Part shown: piece by piece, positions 50,907-63,300 of the stretch
How the letters are laid out: every line of letters begins with the position of its first letter
Position numbering within the stretch: position 1 is the first letter of the stretch
From: Andrena cerasifolii
Taxonomy: Eukaryota; Arthropoda; Insecta; Hymenoptera; Andrenidae
Assembly (NCBI RefSeq): GCF_050908995.1
Contig: NC_135121.1
Location: forward strand, 19,936,001-20,000,000
Reading direction: 5' to 3'
Length of the DNA stretch: 64,000 nucleotides
Translations under genes and position numbers: made by a program
The notes under the pieces: generated by a model
The model's input: the letters and a program-made list of their open reading frames with translations, nothing else
What the model was told of the DNA's origin: nothing
Databases searched by the model: none

Positions 50907-52736
50907 CCCCCCAGGGTAACCCCAACATCCTTTTGCGGCAGCAATTCCACGGTACCTACGGGGCAGAGGGGAGTAGCTCACGTCAGGTGGGGAACAAGAG
51001 GGGAAACTGGAGGCGCTTGGGTCGACCAGGCCATTGTACTACAACAGTGAAACAATAGAATCTGCAGCTCACTGACGTAACTAACCATTTAAGTCCCGTA
51101 GCAACTGTCGATGTGCTTTCAATTAGAGTAATTAGACCTTTAACGAATCGAGCATCGTTGTTAAAACTTTCTATATCAATTAAAGTTTGTAGCGTTACTT
51201 TTCTCCTAGAGAAATATAAAGTGTAACTTTACGAGAAATCTTGAGCAATCGGAGCAAAGGGAACGTACTTGATGAGTAACTGCCCTCTATTTCCTAATAA
51301 TTACGGTCTATCTCCGAAGTTTAGACGTGAATTCTCTTCTACGATTACTGTTAGTCATAGGAAAGGGGATTCGAAACGTTTTAACGCGACATGCGTGAAG
51401 CATTTCTATCTCAAGGACTCTGCTGTGCTCTATAGATACGTTCCTGATGTGGCCACTTACGCGCGGTAGTAATAACTTTACGTTGTCGGTGCGGACTTAG
51501 TTACTCGCCGAGTACCGTCGGGAAAGGTTCTGCGTTGCTTCGTGGGCTCGTTCCAACGGGTGTTCTTCGTTCGTAACTAGGTAGTCGGGCATCGACGAGA
51601 TCGCAAGAATGTTTTGAACTTGACAAGCATATTGTCATCACGGGCCTGATTGTAGGAAATTTTAGGCAGTGCTCCGAGACGCTATGTTCGGATCTCGGAT
51701 TTAAAGTGGCGCGCGCGCGCGGCGAAATTGTTTCTAAGGGTTGGCAGTACTGTTCGGAAAATTCGGAAAGTGAACAGGTGTTTTTTGAATGGATTAGGGA
51801 GAATAGTCGACGAGGACGCAAAAGGATTTGCGAATGGTGAAGGATCGACGGTCGCTGGGATATTTGTGATTCAACGACCACTTAGAAAATGCATTGGGAT
51901 TTATGTTTAGATTCAAGCTTTTGTAGAAAATGAGGTGAGTGCGATGAACGTAACCTGTTTCTCTCCACTGTAACCTTCCCTGTGCCGAAAAGGTAAATAA
52001 ACGACTGTGTTAGTGTGTTGATAATTATTTCAGGAGGGCATCGCGTCAACTTTTTATGCGTAAAATATTCTCAGCTCGCTGCTTAGATTGACAACTTGTG
52101 CGGGGAGCGAATATAAGCTTGAATTTCTGTTATCAAAATAACTGCACAAGCCTTTATTTTTAGTACATTCTCTTCGTGTGCAACCCTCGGCTTTTAATTA
52201 GTTTTCTTTTTATATTAATTGCAATTAGCAGTGAATATCGTACGTAATATTAATGCTGTAAATGCTTGAAAATTTAAATGGATTTGACATCTGCATATTG
52301 ATGCAAACTTTTGCAATCCAAAGCAGTTGCCAGTTTGCTCTGTCTGTTTTGCGTGGTACAATGCTTTTGCATTTCTATTCTTGGTGCATTCAATTAAGAG
52401 CTAACAGTCTACGCATGTAACTGTAGCTAGGCAATTGGATTGGCAAGTTTCGCCAGGAAATACGAGTTCCTCTATTTTTCTGGGATATCACTCTTATACG
52501 TATGTTGAACTGCTATTTAGTAAAGTAGAGAGAACTATGCAAGCTTTTCGCAAGCAATTGTAGGTTCCTTTTTGTGCCCAATAATGGAAATGGAGGTGCA
52601 TTGCGTAAAAGTTGCTATCATTTCAATAGAAAACAGTAAAGTGATACCTTTGTGCTTACAGAAACATAGCCAGAGTTGTAGAGACACGGCGAATAAGGTT
52701 GATTTAATTCATGCAGGAAAAATGAGCTCAGCTTGG

Positions 52737-52744
52737 TTCCCACA
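52737..52744 (-). promoter_or_regulatory. Su(H) consensus site
   Basis: TTCCCACA, that is TGTGGGAA on the minus strand; an exact YGTGRGAA match 0.5 kb upstream of the Su(H) start codon. Confidence 0.35.
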
Positions 52745-52853
52745 GTATATACGCGTGTTTCCTCTTTCCTGTACTAAGACTAGCAATTCTTGGCAGGTTA
52801 TTTAAAAGATACCTAGAGTTAATTACATCTTGTATCATGAAAAACAAAAATCT

Positions 52854-52861
52854 TTCTCACG
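52854..52861 (-). promoter_or_regulatory. Su(H) consensus site
   Basis: TTCTCACG, that is CGTGAGAA on the minus strand; an exact YGTGRGAA match 0.38 kb upstream of the Su(H) start codon and 117 bp from the preceding site. Confidence 0.35.
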
Positions 52862-53237
52862 CTAAAGCTTGAAACGAGCGACGGCTCGTATGTTTCTGCA
52901 TTTATTCAAATGCGTGCGCCTAATAACACTGCGCCGTTTCGCATTATACTAAATGACGTTGGAACATGTTTCTGAAATTACTCTGAACTTTCTACGAGTT
53001 GGCACATTTGTCTCCATAGCCTTTGCGGATTAATAACAATGGCTATATTTAAGAGAGACACGCGCCGCGCAGTCCGGTAACAGGGAAGGCTAAGCATCGT
53101 AATTGTGCCTGATTGAATTTATTTCAGGTAGAGCGGCAGAGGCAATTATGAGATGCACAGATGACAAGGATAGCACGCAGCCAACCTAGCGATTCGGTGG
53201 AATTCTGTGGTAGAACGAACCAAAGTGGAAGTTAAAT

Positions 53238-54758
53238 ATGCCACACCAGTTTGGGTTGCCTACGATGGCGCACGGAATGCAGTCTCCTCCTTCGCCAACT
53301 TCGGTGATGTCGGTTTATCCGCGATTCGGATCCGGTGTCTACAGACCGGATCACCAGGATCAAAGGTTGACACGCGAGGCAATGGAGCGTTATTTGCGCG
53401 ATAGGAGCGACATGGTTATCGTGATTCTTCACGCGAAGGTTGCGCAAAAATCGTACGGTAACGAGAAACGGTTCTTCTGTCCCCCGCCGTGTATCTACCT
53501 GTTCGGTGATGGGTGGAGAATGCGGCAGGAGCAGATGCTTCGCGAGGGGGAGAGCGAGCAATCGGCGCAACTCTGCGCGTTCATCGGTATCGGTAATTCC
53601 GACCAGGACATGCAACAACTGGACCTGAATAACGGCAAACAGTATTGCGCGGCAAAGACACTGTACATATCCGACTCGGACAAGAGGAAACACTTTATGC
53701 TCTCTGTGAAGATGTTTTACGGTAGCGGGCACGACATCGGGGTGTTTCACAGTAAAAGGATCAAAGTGATCTCGAAGCCGTCGAAGAAGAAGCAGTCGTT
53801 GAAGAACGCCGATCTCTGTATCGCGAGCGGAACGAAGGTGGCACTGTTCAATCGATTGCGATCCCAGACGGTGAGCACGCGGTATCTTCACGTGGAGAAC
53901 GGAAACTTTCACGCTAGTTCGACGCAATGGGGTGCGTTCACGATACACTTGCTGGACGATAACGAGAGCGAGTCGGAGGAGTTTCAGGTGCGGGACGGGT
54001 ACGTGCACTACGGGAGCACGGTGAAATTGGTATGTTCCGTAACGGGAATGGCACTACCGCGTTTAGTAATTCGTAAGGTGGACAAACAGATGGCCAGCCT
54101 AGAAGCCGACGATCCTGTATCGCAGCTCCACAAATGCGCCTTCTATATGAAAGACACCGATCACATGTACCTCTGTTTGTCCCAAGAGCGCATAATACAA
54201 TTCCAGGCGACCCCGTGCCCGAAGGAGGCGAACAAAGAGATGATCAACGACGGCGCCTGCTGGACGATAATCAGCACTGACAAAGCGGAGTATCAATTCT
54301 TCGAGGGCATGGGTCCGGTGAGATCGCCCGTCACGCCGGTCCCGCTCGTTCACAGTTTGCACTTGAACGGCGGCGGCGATGTCGCGATGCTCGAGCTAAC
54401 CGGAGACAACTTTACGCCGAATCTTCAGGTATGGTTCGGCGACGTAGAGGCCGAGACAATGTACAGATGCCAGGAGAGCATGCTGTGCGTGGTCCCCGAC
54501 ATATCGCAATTCAGGGGCGAGTGGCTGTGGGTTAGGCAGCCGACTCAAGTCCCTGTCTCGTTGGTCCGCAACGACGGTATCATCTACGCGACGGGCTTAA
54601 CATTCACCTATACCCCGGAGCCTGGGCCACGACCCCATTGTCCACCGGCGGACGAAATCATGAGAGCTCCGCGTGCCATGCACAATCAGGCTAGTATGCC
54701 GCCCGCGATCGCGGACGTACCGTGGAACACGCATCAACCGCCACAGCCGGGTCTCTGA
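53238..54758 (+). CDS. Su(H): Suppressor of Hairless (CSL/RBPJ transcription factor)
   Basis: One uninterrupted coding exon of 506 codons. Very close to RBPJ along its length: RLTREAMERYLRDR, then the DNA-contacting HAKVAQKSYGNEKRFFCPPP of the N-terminal Rel-like domain; SDSDKRKHFMLSVKMFYG; SKRIKVISKPSKKKQS; the beta-trefoil domain (SGTKVALFNRLRSQTVSTRY, KCAFYMKDTDHMYLCLSQER); and the C-terminal Rel-like domain (LHLNGGGDVAMLELTGDNF, VWFGDVEAETMYRC, FTYTPEPGPRPHC). Known role: DNA-binding effector of Notch signalling; activates with Notch intracellular domain and Mastermind, represses with Hairless. The ATG at 53238 precedes MPHQFG; upstream is a likely UTR intron (acceptor at 53127). The TGA is followed by 74 in-frame open codons. 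The tail is short compared with Drosophila (594 residues). Confidence 0.96.
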   Translation: MPHQFGLPTMAHGMQSPPSPTSVMSVYPRFGSGVYRPDHQDQRLTREAMERYLRDRSDMVIVILHAKVAQKSYGNEKRFFCPPPCIYLFGDGWRMRQEQMLREGESEQSAQLCAFIGIGNSDQDMQQLDLNNGKQYCAAKTLYISDSDKRKHFMLSVKMFYGSGHDIGVFHSKRIKVISKPSKKKQSLKNADLCIASGTKVALFNRLRSQTVSTRYLHVENGNFHASSTQWGAFTIHLLDDNESESEEFQVRDGYVHYGSTVKLVCSVTGMALPRLVIRKVDKQMASLEADDPVSQLHKCAFYMKDTDHMYLCLSQERIIQFQATPCPKEANKEMINDGACWTIISTDKAEYQFFEGMGPVRSPVTPVPLVHSLHLNGGGDVAMLELTGDNFTPNLQVWFGDVEAETMYRCQESMLCVVPDISQFRGEWLWVRQPTQVPVSLVRNDGIIYATGLTFTYTPEPGPRPHCPPADEIMRAPRAMHNQASMPPAIADVPWNTHQPPQPGL

Positions 54759-57398
54759 TGTCCCACGGGCAATCATAGTGCGCATCACCAAAGTTCACGA
54801 CGCAGCCAGACGAACACTCCTTCGAACGTTATTCATTCGCGAGGCGATCGAGAGGAGACTGTCGATAACGATCCAACCAGTGACCAGGGTGTCTCGACGA
54901 CCTACGCGCCGAAAGACCTGTTGCTCCGGGTCGATGGCGCGCCGACGAAATTAGACAATACAAAAACGACGACGACGACGTAGCAGCTAGAGAGCTAAAC
55001 AGCTGAAGCATCGCGCGCCGTCCTCTTCTCCGTTCAGGAAGTGTATCGTTTCCCTTTGTTCATACAACCTGTACGTTCGTAGCTTTAAGCGTTGAGATAC
55101 AAATTTACACAGAGAAGATAATAATTTATAACGGTTCTAGGATTAAAAGCTTTGTACGAATGTGAATACTTAGCTAATCACGTGGCAGGAAAGATTGAGA
55201 GGAGAATTTCGTAGGACGGATTCGAGATCTAAATAGGCTTGTATCGGTCGCGATGTAGCACACCACAGGGTGTCTCCTATGTCGTACACGACCAGCCGCC
55301 AAAACATACGGTTTGGTCCGTGCAATTGCATATCAATCGCTAAAGGTGGTTGGGCATTCGACGTTAATTACACTCGTTCCCAGAAGGTAAATAAATGCTT
55401 GTTTGGGTTGAACTCTCGACTGTAATACTGGAAACGCTAGCCTTGGAAATGTCGATGTTGAAGTGCGCGGAATCGTTGGAAACTAGAATTCACGATTCGA
55501 TCGAATTCGCGTGACTTCCCCCTTTCTCCCCCCTAGCATCGGAAGCTGTCCTGGACTTTCTGTGTTTGTCTACGGCTCCTAATAACGCACGTTATTATTT
55601 TATGTACATAGCGACGTACGATTCACACGATGGTCATAATTACATTTTACTATGGTTACTTGTAATGTCTGAGGTACATCTTGATTAGTTTCGCAAAATT
55701 ATTTACATGACATAGGAATAATTGTAGCTTTAAAGTGGCAGAAAGTAAAGGGCGAGTCTTTGAGGATCCTGCCAAACTAATCAGCACCGATAGATTTTGC
55801 GTGGTATTCGGCGGGTGCCACGGTTTCACTCTACCAACATCATTATTTATTTGCAGAATTCCCGTCGTCTCGCTGGTGAAACCTTTGTTTGCTTCTTTAA
55901 CGTATGAAAATAGCGCGCACGTTTCCCATTAGTCTCGCTACCTGTCGACGATATATCGGTTCCTTGTAATTTTATACAACTCGCAGAGACAAAAGTGTGC
56001 TGGTTTTGGGAAGCACGTATGCAACGGTGCATATTGAAATGGGCGCGAGACGAAAGATAAGTCCTACGCATATACGTTTCTATGTCTCTCTATGTTTTAC
56101 AATAAATTAGACGCAGATTTATATAACCAAGTCTTTGCTTTACGACCTCTCTGTTACGTCCATGTCCCAAGATTCGACTTTCGTGTTACGATTAAGTGCG
56201 GAGGAGTCTTCTTAGATTCGATACTTTAAGGAGAGTCGCTAGCTTTGTAAAATAGGTATGCTAGGTAGACGACGCGAGAGAACGACAGGCGGAATTCTCG
56301 TTTTAAGAGGGACGGGTCTGTTAAGTCGGAAGGTGCGAAACTGTTGGGTGGAAGTGGTGCGTTTCTCGAATCCTCGACTTGATCGGCTCAGTAGAGTACA
56401 GACTTTTTTTCTAGATACCATCGAATACAATTATCTACAACAGGAAGCGAGATAAGATCGCTTTGGGAATTGTCTTCCCGAAGAGATCCATTGTAAAAGA
56501 AGAATGTCGGTATACGTATGCCATGGGAATTTACCCACGATTAAAATTTGCACCGAGTACCTGAAGAACACGATTATCTTTATTCACAGTAATAAATTGC
56601 GAGTTAATAATAATTACATCCTTACATGTATCATTGGACGGATAATCAACGAATAACCATTGTTATTCGTTCCACCGGAAAACAGTTTCGAATAGATTTA
56701 CGTCCATGCGTAAGTGTACCTACGTATGTAGGTAGCTTTGAAGTTTCTCGAGTTCTCGATCGCATAGTTTTAGTTGCACACAAAGTTTTGTCCTTGCCTC
56801 GAAATGACAGATTCTTCGATTACATCTCATTCTAATATATTAAAATAATATTTTACAAAACTATATGAAAACCTTATTTGTAAATAAATCATATACAATT
56901 TTTTCAGCTAATTATTTGTGTACACGTGAGTCACGGTTCCCCTTATATCTTCTTGATTATCGTAACAGCTCGTTGTCAGTTATAAATTAGTGGATGAATA
57001 TGATTGTGATAACGCGGTGACCACGTTCTCTGTAATTAGTAACATATACGTACATACATGTGTGCCTATGTGTATGTATGTATGTACATATGTATATATA
57101 AGTTATAAAAATTTGTAAGGCGAACGTTTACGTATAAAATATCTGTTACTACTTGGAATTCGTTATTGTAAATGGGGGAAAAGTTGCTTCGTATTATTTC
57201 CTGTCTGCATATTTATAGAGAAACTTTTAGAGATTCTCCGAGTGCTTTGCTGGCAATGGTAAACATTAATAGTTATATAAGTCTGCGATAGCGACAAGTA
57301 AGAAATCACTTTCTATTGGCAGGAAAATGATTTCTTCTTTCGCTTCTGTTTAATTTCACGGAAAGAGATCTTGATAATTTAGCGAGACACGACCGCGT
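54759..57398. other. Su(H) 3' region and convergent spacer to myosin VIIa
   Basis: The first 224 bases continue in frame with Su(H) after its TGA, to a TAG at 54980-54982 preceded by an ACG run. The remainder is AT-rich and contains short ATGTATGTAT-type tracts near 57050-57090. No coding exon recognised on either strand. It presumably contains long 3' untranslated sequence of Su(H). Confidence 0.4.
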
Positions 57399-60300
57399 TC
57401 ATTTTATCCGTATCGTACGCTGTTTATTCATATTAGTGAGCATTAGCGAAATGTACGACGTTAAAAGATCATCCATCTTATATCCGAGCGAGGTTTCGCA
57501 CAATAATTTCGAGCCTCGTACTAAATTTCCGATCGTCATGTGGAAATAGGTATTACCCGACGACCAATTTGAGATTCTAGTGAAAGGATGCGTTACTAGT
57601 ATATCCTGTAACATACAAGTTTGCGCAATGTAACTAATAGAGTAGAATTTACTCGTACGAGTCGAGTTTCCCCGACAACGAGTTTACCTACCTTCGTTTG
57701 CGGATGTATAAGGCTCACTCCGTGTTTATTAATTGCAATTAATAGCAATTCTGGATAATTTGGTTCTGTGCTTTGTTTAACTTCGAAAAATGCCGAACCA
57801 AATGTTGGCCACCGATAAACGATCTTGAGGAACGTTATCTTTGCGTCTTCCGGACTCATTCCTGTGTACAACAAGTACTTGTGTTAATCACGTATAGACG
57901 TAGTACAAGTGAGACGTTGAATTTCATTGAATGATTCATTCATTCGTGTAATATCTCACCAGCATCCTGATTGTACGCCGCTATTATCGACCTTTTCCAA
58001 TCGTTCGAGCTCTGTACCTTTACCAGATCGCCTGGTATGAGTTCTCTCAACATTTGCCTATAAATGTGCACATTAAATTATTGTTTTATCTTTCTTCTTG
58101 CTGGATAAGTTATTGCGAGACGCGTAATATATGTACATATATCTCACTTACGGGATCGCTTGGAGTTCTTGTTTGCTCTCGCCAAAGCGAACCCTGTACA
58201 CCAGCGCTGCCAGTCTCGATGCTTCTTCTTTAGTGCATTTGTGGTATCCTATCGAGTAGAACGATAAACGATTAGCGGAATAATAGCGAGACGCCAAGCA
58301 ATAAATCGACCGAATAGAAAGTGATTGTTACCCCTTAACAATTTAGGAAGCTCCTGATGGAAATGGAAGATGAGATCGGCGTTTCTGTCTTTTCCAGGAA
58401 CGGTGTTGGTCCACAGCTTTTTCATGAAGAACACTTGGTACGTAAATTGAGGTGAAACACCTACGTTAAACGTTCGGTTTACGATTACCAAGGAACTGTA
58501 AAATGTTGTGTTTATTCTATCGGAAGGTAATTAAGAACGTACCGTCGCGCGACGGCCGGGCTTTTCTGATCCAATCCGTCAAATGTCGTACAAAGTCGAA
58601 GAAAAAATCACCCTCCGGGACTGAGATGACCTTGTCGGCAATTTTTACAAACAGGCTGAACCCTTCCGCGGACCGCAAGTTCAGTCTCTGGGCGATATTT
58701 TGACAAAAGTCTTTCGCTCTGGTCGACGAATCCACCTCGAATGCCTGTGCAACGAATACAGATCCGTGAGGAATCGGTTTCGAACGGAAAAGGAAATGGA
58801 GCAAGAAAAGCGGCAAAAGTACGCACTTCGTCTGTATCGTCTGGGAAATACACTTTGTGAAATATTTGCGTGGTTTTGTGCTGTATAGCTTCTACCTCCA
58901 CTTGATGTGGGGGGTACTTCCGTTGACCATTACGTAAAGTTTTTTGTAGTCTTTGTAAAGAATCCTGGGATATAGGATGCCGCCTCGTACGCAAAAACAG
59001 AGTCAGTTCCTGGAACGATTAAACCAGCGTGTTTTTCAACGAACACGTATCCACGGCGAGCACACGTGTACGTGCACAATTATTATACCTTTAAAAGACT
59101 TTGGCTGCAAGTGAAGAGACCGGTCGCCAGCCACATTAGCTCCCAACCTCGCTCTTCGCTCAATCTGTTTCGATTGTCGGTGAGCTGTTTCATGATTTGA
59201 CAATAGATTTCGTCCCGTAGGATTTCGTTCTTCAGCGGCCCGTCGAAGATCAGATCGGTGTACTCGTTGCCGACACGTGGTCTCTTCGTTGGCAGATCTC
59301 CCATGTACTTCAAGATCGCGTTGAAAGCGAAGCACGCCTCTTCGGCCAGCTCCTCTTTGGATATTAGCTTCTTCAGGAGAGGCTGCTTTATCGGATCTCT
59401 GGAGTGATGCCACAATTCGTCGTTGTGCCCGCGCCGGGCCGTCGTTAAAGTCAACGCTTTCGACATTGTTCTCTTTGGCGGTGTTCTACGGCGAGGAAAC
59501 AGGTCGTTCTTCATCCTTAGGTTCCCAGAGGTAGTCGAAGAACGAAAAAACTACTTACCTGAAATGATCGATAGCGTATTCTACGAGAGTATGCGGTTTA
59601 TCGCGAGGTTCTACTCCGTTCACTTGCTGCGGATACAGTTTCCGGCCGTTCTCCGTCCCCTCGATGCTGAACAACGACTGAAAGTAAAGTTTATCGATTA
59701 TTCTGCAGCAGTAGAAGCGTTCAGCGAGGTTCAAAGTGTCGATGGCGTTACCAATATATCGTTGGGAGGTTTTGACAGCGAGGGCAACACGTAGACCGTC
59801 TCGGCTGGGAAATCACCCTTTTCGGTGGTCCTCTCGCAAGTGCCGATACACCATCCCGAGTTGAGAACAGTCTCCCCGGTGCTCTCGTCCTCCAATACAA
59901 TAAGATCGCCTTTCTGGAAGCTTAGAAACGACGAACTTTCCCCCGGTGCCTTGTAATCTTGTAACGCGATTACGTATTTGCTACGCTTCTTCAGGCCCTC
60001 TAAAAAGTATACCACCAGGTCGCGAATATCTTCTGCGTTAGGGCTCTGGAATGTGAACTCTTCTCCTCGCACCGTCGATAAATTGAACGTCTGCGTGAAC
60101 ATTTTGTTCGTTCTGGAAGCGAATTGCAGAGGGATGATAGGACGCGAGAGTCATCCGGGCACGGAAACTAACGAAAGTAAGACACATACTTCTGACTAGA
60201 TACGGTGGTGATCTCGGGAAAGGACAATTCCAGAAGCACTTGTTCCTGATCGTCTACAACGTACACCCCGGTCCAGTTGACGGCTATGATAACGTCGTTC

Positions 60301-63300
60301 TTCGGCAGATTCGGGCCAGAATTTCTGTACGCCTCGTAGAAGCGAGAGAAAAGCAGGGGCCACTTGAACTTTGCGTAACCAACTATATCCTCCTTGACGC
60401 GCAAAGCAGGTACTTTCTCTTTTAAGTAGTAGCTCTGTGAACGGAAAGGTTTCGTATAGACAGAGATTTTTTTTTGCTCGAAAGGAAAGGGTCACGGAAT
60501 ACCTTTTTGTATGCTTGAAGAACTAGATGGCCCCATCTATCGATCGCCTTGTCGATACCCGTCAAACAGTAATCCGGAATGTAATTTGGCAGAAGAGTGT
60601 ACAGCCTGTCCACGTTCATCTCCGTGTGATACTCTATGTAATATTGCTGGGCGGCGATCATTGCCAGATCCTCCTCCTTGTCGCAGCGATACTCGCCGAA
60701 TTTCACCCCCCTGACCACCTGCTGGTAGATCAAATTGGTGGCGACCTGATCCTCGGTCGGCTCGTGCCACGGCGCGAATATCTCCTTCCTGAAGAATAGC
60801 CTCCACGGAGCGTTTCGTTCCTGAGCACCTTGCTCCTTGGCGTATTGCTCGCACTGGGAGATAGCGTCCATTACGTGATCGCCGCCGCTGCCCAGAGACG
60901 AGACCTTGTCGAACAGAGCGATGTAAAGAGAGAAACCGAACTGATCCCGCAAGGATATCTTGTCGGACAGCTGATTGCACAGTTCCCTGGCGGTGGTGGC
61001 TGAATCGGCGAGGAGGGTCTTAGTGTTCCCGTCCATGAAGGTGATCGGCAGCATGATCGGCTTCTTCGATTTAGTCGCCTGAAGCTCCAGCCAGCTGGGC
61101 GGTTGATTCCGAGTTCCGTTGTTGAACGTCCTCTTCAAACGGTCCTCGCAATAGGGCGCGTAACCCGGCGGTCCCTCCCTGATGAACGCGCGCAGATAAT
61201 TGACGAACTTTTCCGACGGGGCGAAGCATCCGACGCAGAGCGAGAGAAGAATCCAGCCGCGAGCGTGCGACGACTTGGACGGATTGTTCGTCAGTTGCTT
61301 GCATATTTGGCAGTAGATCTCGTCCCTGAGCTCAGCGCGCAGTATCCCATGGCCTATGATGAAGTGCAGCTTCTCGAGATTCGACGTCGGCCTCGCTTCC
61401 AGCCACGACTGATAGCTGTCCGCCGTGTACTCGTCCTCCTGCAGCTTCCGTCTCACATCCTCTCCGAGCTTGTTCTTTCGTTTCAAGGTGAGGGACACCA
61501 GCTTGTGCCTGATGGATCGTGGCTTTTGTCTGAGGAACGTTTCCGGGTCCATCCCCATCATCTGAGCCTCCTGGAACTCTTTGCTCCGTATGAAGTTCCG
61601 CCCGAGCGTTGCCGTCACCTTCGACATCACCGACGTCGTGTCCCTGTCCATTGTGTGGAATCTCGGCTCCGGCAGGTCCCCGGTGAAACGGAGTATGGTG
61701 ATCCAGAGGGCTTGCGCGGCCAATTGATCCCCTTGCGTGTGCAGAGGCAGCAGCGGGTGTTTCAACGGCTTCCTAGAATACTGATGCGTGATGTTCCCTT
61801 GGAAATAGGTGGCCGCGAATTTCTGGAACTTGAACTCGGACAGGTCTTCCTCGTCCTCCGAGGCGGTCTGAACGGGGCTAATGATTTCCTGCTGATCCGC
61901 CTTCGGAGCGGGCAGATCGTTAAACACGGACGTCTCCCTGGCGGGAGTGGGAGCTTCGCTGCTGGAATCGGGCAGGAAGTCGAACATAGCCTCGACCAAT
62001 TTGCTGTCGTCGACCGGCTCGTCTTGCTTCTTAGCCGCGTCGTTTATCAGATTCTTCTTGATCTCCATTCTGCGTCGGTCCTCCAGCTCCATCTCGATTT
62101 CCTTCCTTTCCAGCTCCTGCATTCGATCCCTGTAGTTTTGCTCGGCGATTTCTTTCGCTCTCTTGTTCCCTTGGTCCTTCAATTCCCGCTCCTCCTTCTT
62201 CCGAAGCCTCAGCGCTTCCACGTGCAACCGATACTCGTATTTCACTTTCTTGTACCGTCTCTGGGCGATCAGCCTTCTCACGTGAGCCTGGATCTTCACG
62301 ATCGCCCACAATTTCTTCTGATACATCTTCCGCACCAGGTAGCCCCTGGCGCGTGCCTGCAGGGCGACGATGTGCCCCCTGAGATGCCTGAATCGGTGCG
62401 ACAGCACCCGCGATCTGATCAGCGCCTGAAGTCTCATGTAACCGATTCGCATACGTTTGTATCTCTGCCGTTGCGCGTAACCTCTCCAGTACTTCTGAAC
62501 GATCGTCGCGGCCGCTCTCATGCGAAGGAACCTCCGCCTGTAAACCCAGCCACGTATGTTGCGCTGCAGTATCAGGATCTTCCGCGTCAGTACACGGTCG
62601 CGCTCCTGCTCCAAGAACAAATCGTGGGCATCCTTGAGGAAAACTTTTGTATGCCCGAGCTGATAGTCGGACCTGCCTAGCACAATGTGACAGATCTTGG
62701 AGGTGGCCGCGTGACAGTCGACCTTGTGCGACGGTGCTATCCCAGGGATCAGGAACCGGTACCTCTCGACAAACTCCGGGAAAGAATGTCTGATCGGATA
62801 ACCGGCTCTGCGTATCCGAATGGTCTCCATCATGCCGGAATACCTGAGTTGCCGGCAACAGAGCCCCCTGTCGAACATCATTGGCTTCTTGTACTCGTTC
62901 GGCTTGATACACCTGATGAAGAAAGGCTGACAGCTGCACAGCGTCTTCATCAGAGAGTCCAGAGACTTTTTGAACTGGGTGGAGAGCGTGGGCGCTCTCT
63001 TCCTGGTCTCGGAGCCCATGCCTATGTCCTCGGCGAAGCAAGCTTGCAGAAACTTGTTGGACGATATGTGAATGAGTTGGAGCAAATCAGCGCTGAACGT
63101 GTCCCTGTTCTTCTCCAGGAAGCTTCTGGTGTCGTAGAACACGACACCGGCGAAATGGTTCAGCCCGAAGGACGTGTTGATGTCCGACTTTGGTTTCAAG
63201 TAATTCCGATGGCTTCCGTGGGTTTTGTGTATTTTGGCCAGCATCGTTTGGTCCGTGCCCTTAGGAAACTTTGACTCCTCGTCGATCAGAGCCATGATGT

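Larger units (their letters stand above)
49571..53237. other. Divergent intergenic region between XPG and Su(H)
   Basis: 3.7 kb with no coding gene recognised. It should hold the XPG promoter and the promoter and 5' untranslated exon(s) of Su(H). A donor (GAG|gtgagt) near 51934 and an acceptor (tttcag) ending at 53127 could bound a 5' UTR intron; the spliced leader would contain short upstream ATG frames. A less AT-rich island lies at about 50800-51030, and a GCGCGC tract lies near 51710-51722. Perfect Su(H) sites are listed separately. Confidence 0.4.

Noticed and set aside
50726..50950. 74-codon minus-strand frame with several Cys
   Set aside because: Isolated, no recognisable domain; the sequence is better explained as a regulatory island containing Su(H) sites.
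53232..54008. 258-codon minus-strand frame opposite Su(H)
   Set aside because: Antisense shadow of the conserved CSL coding sequence; Leu/Arg/His-rich with no homology I recognise.
61103..62680. 525-codon plus-strand open frame opposite the large myosin VIIa exon
   Set aside because: Its peptide is Arg/Leu/Val-rich with no recognisable domain. It is the mirror of a highly conserved myosin sequence with GC-rich third positions, which commonly leaves antisense frames open.
62031..63041. 336-codon minus-strand frame overlapping myosin VIIa
   Set aside because: Alternative frame of the same exon; the real frame is fixed by motor and IQ motifs.
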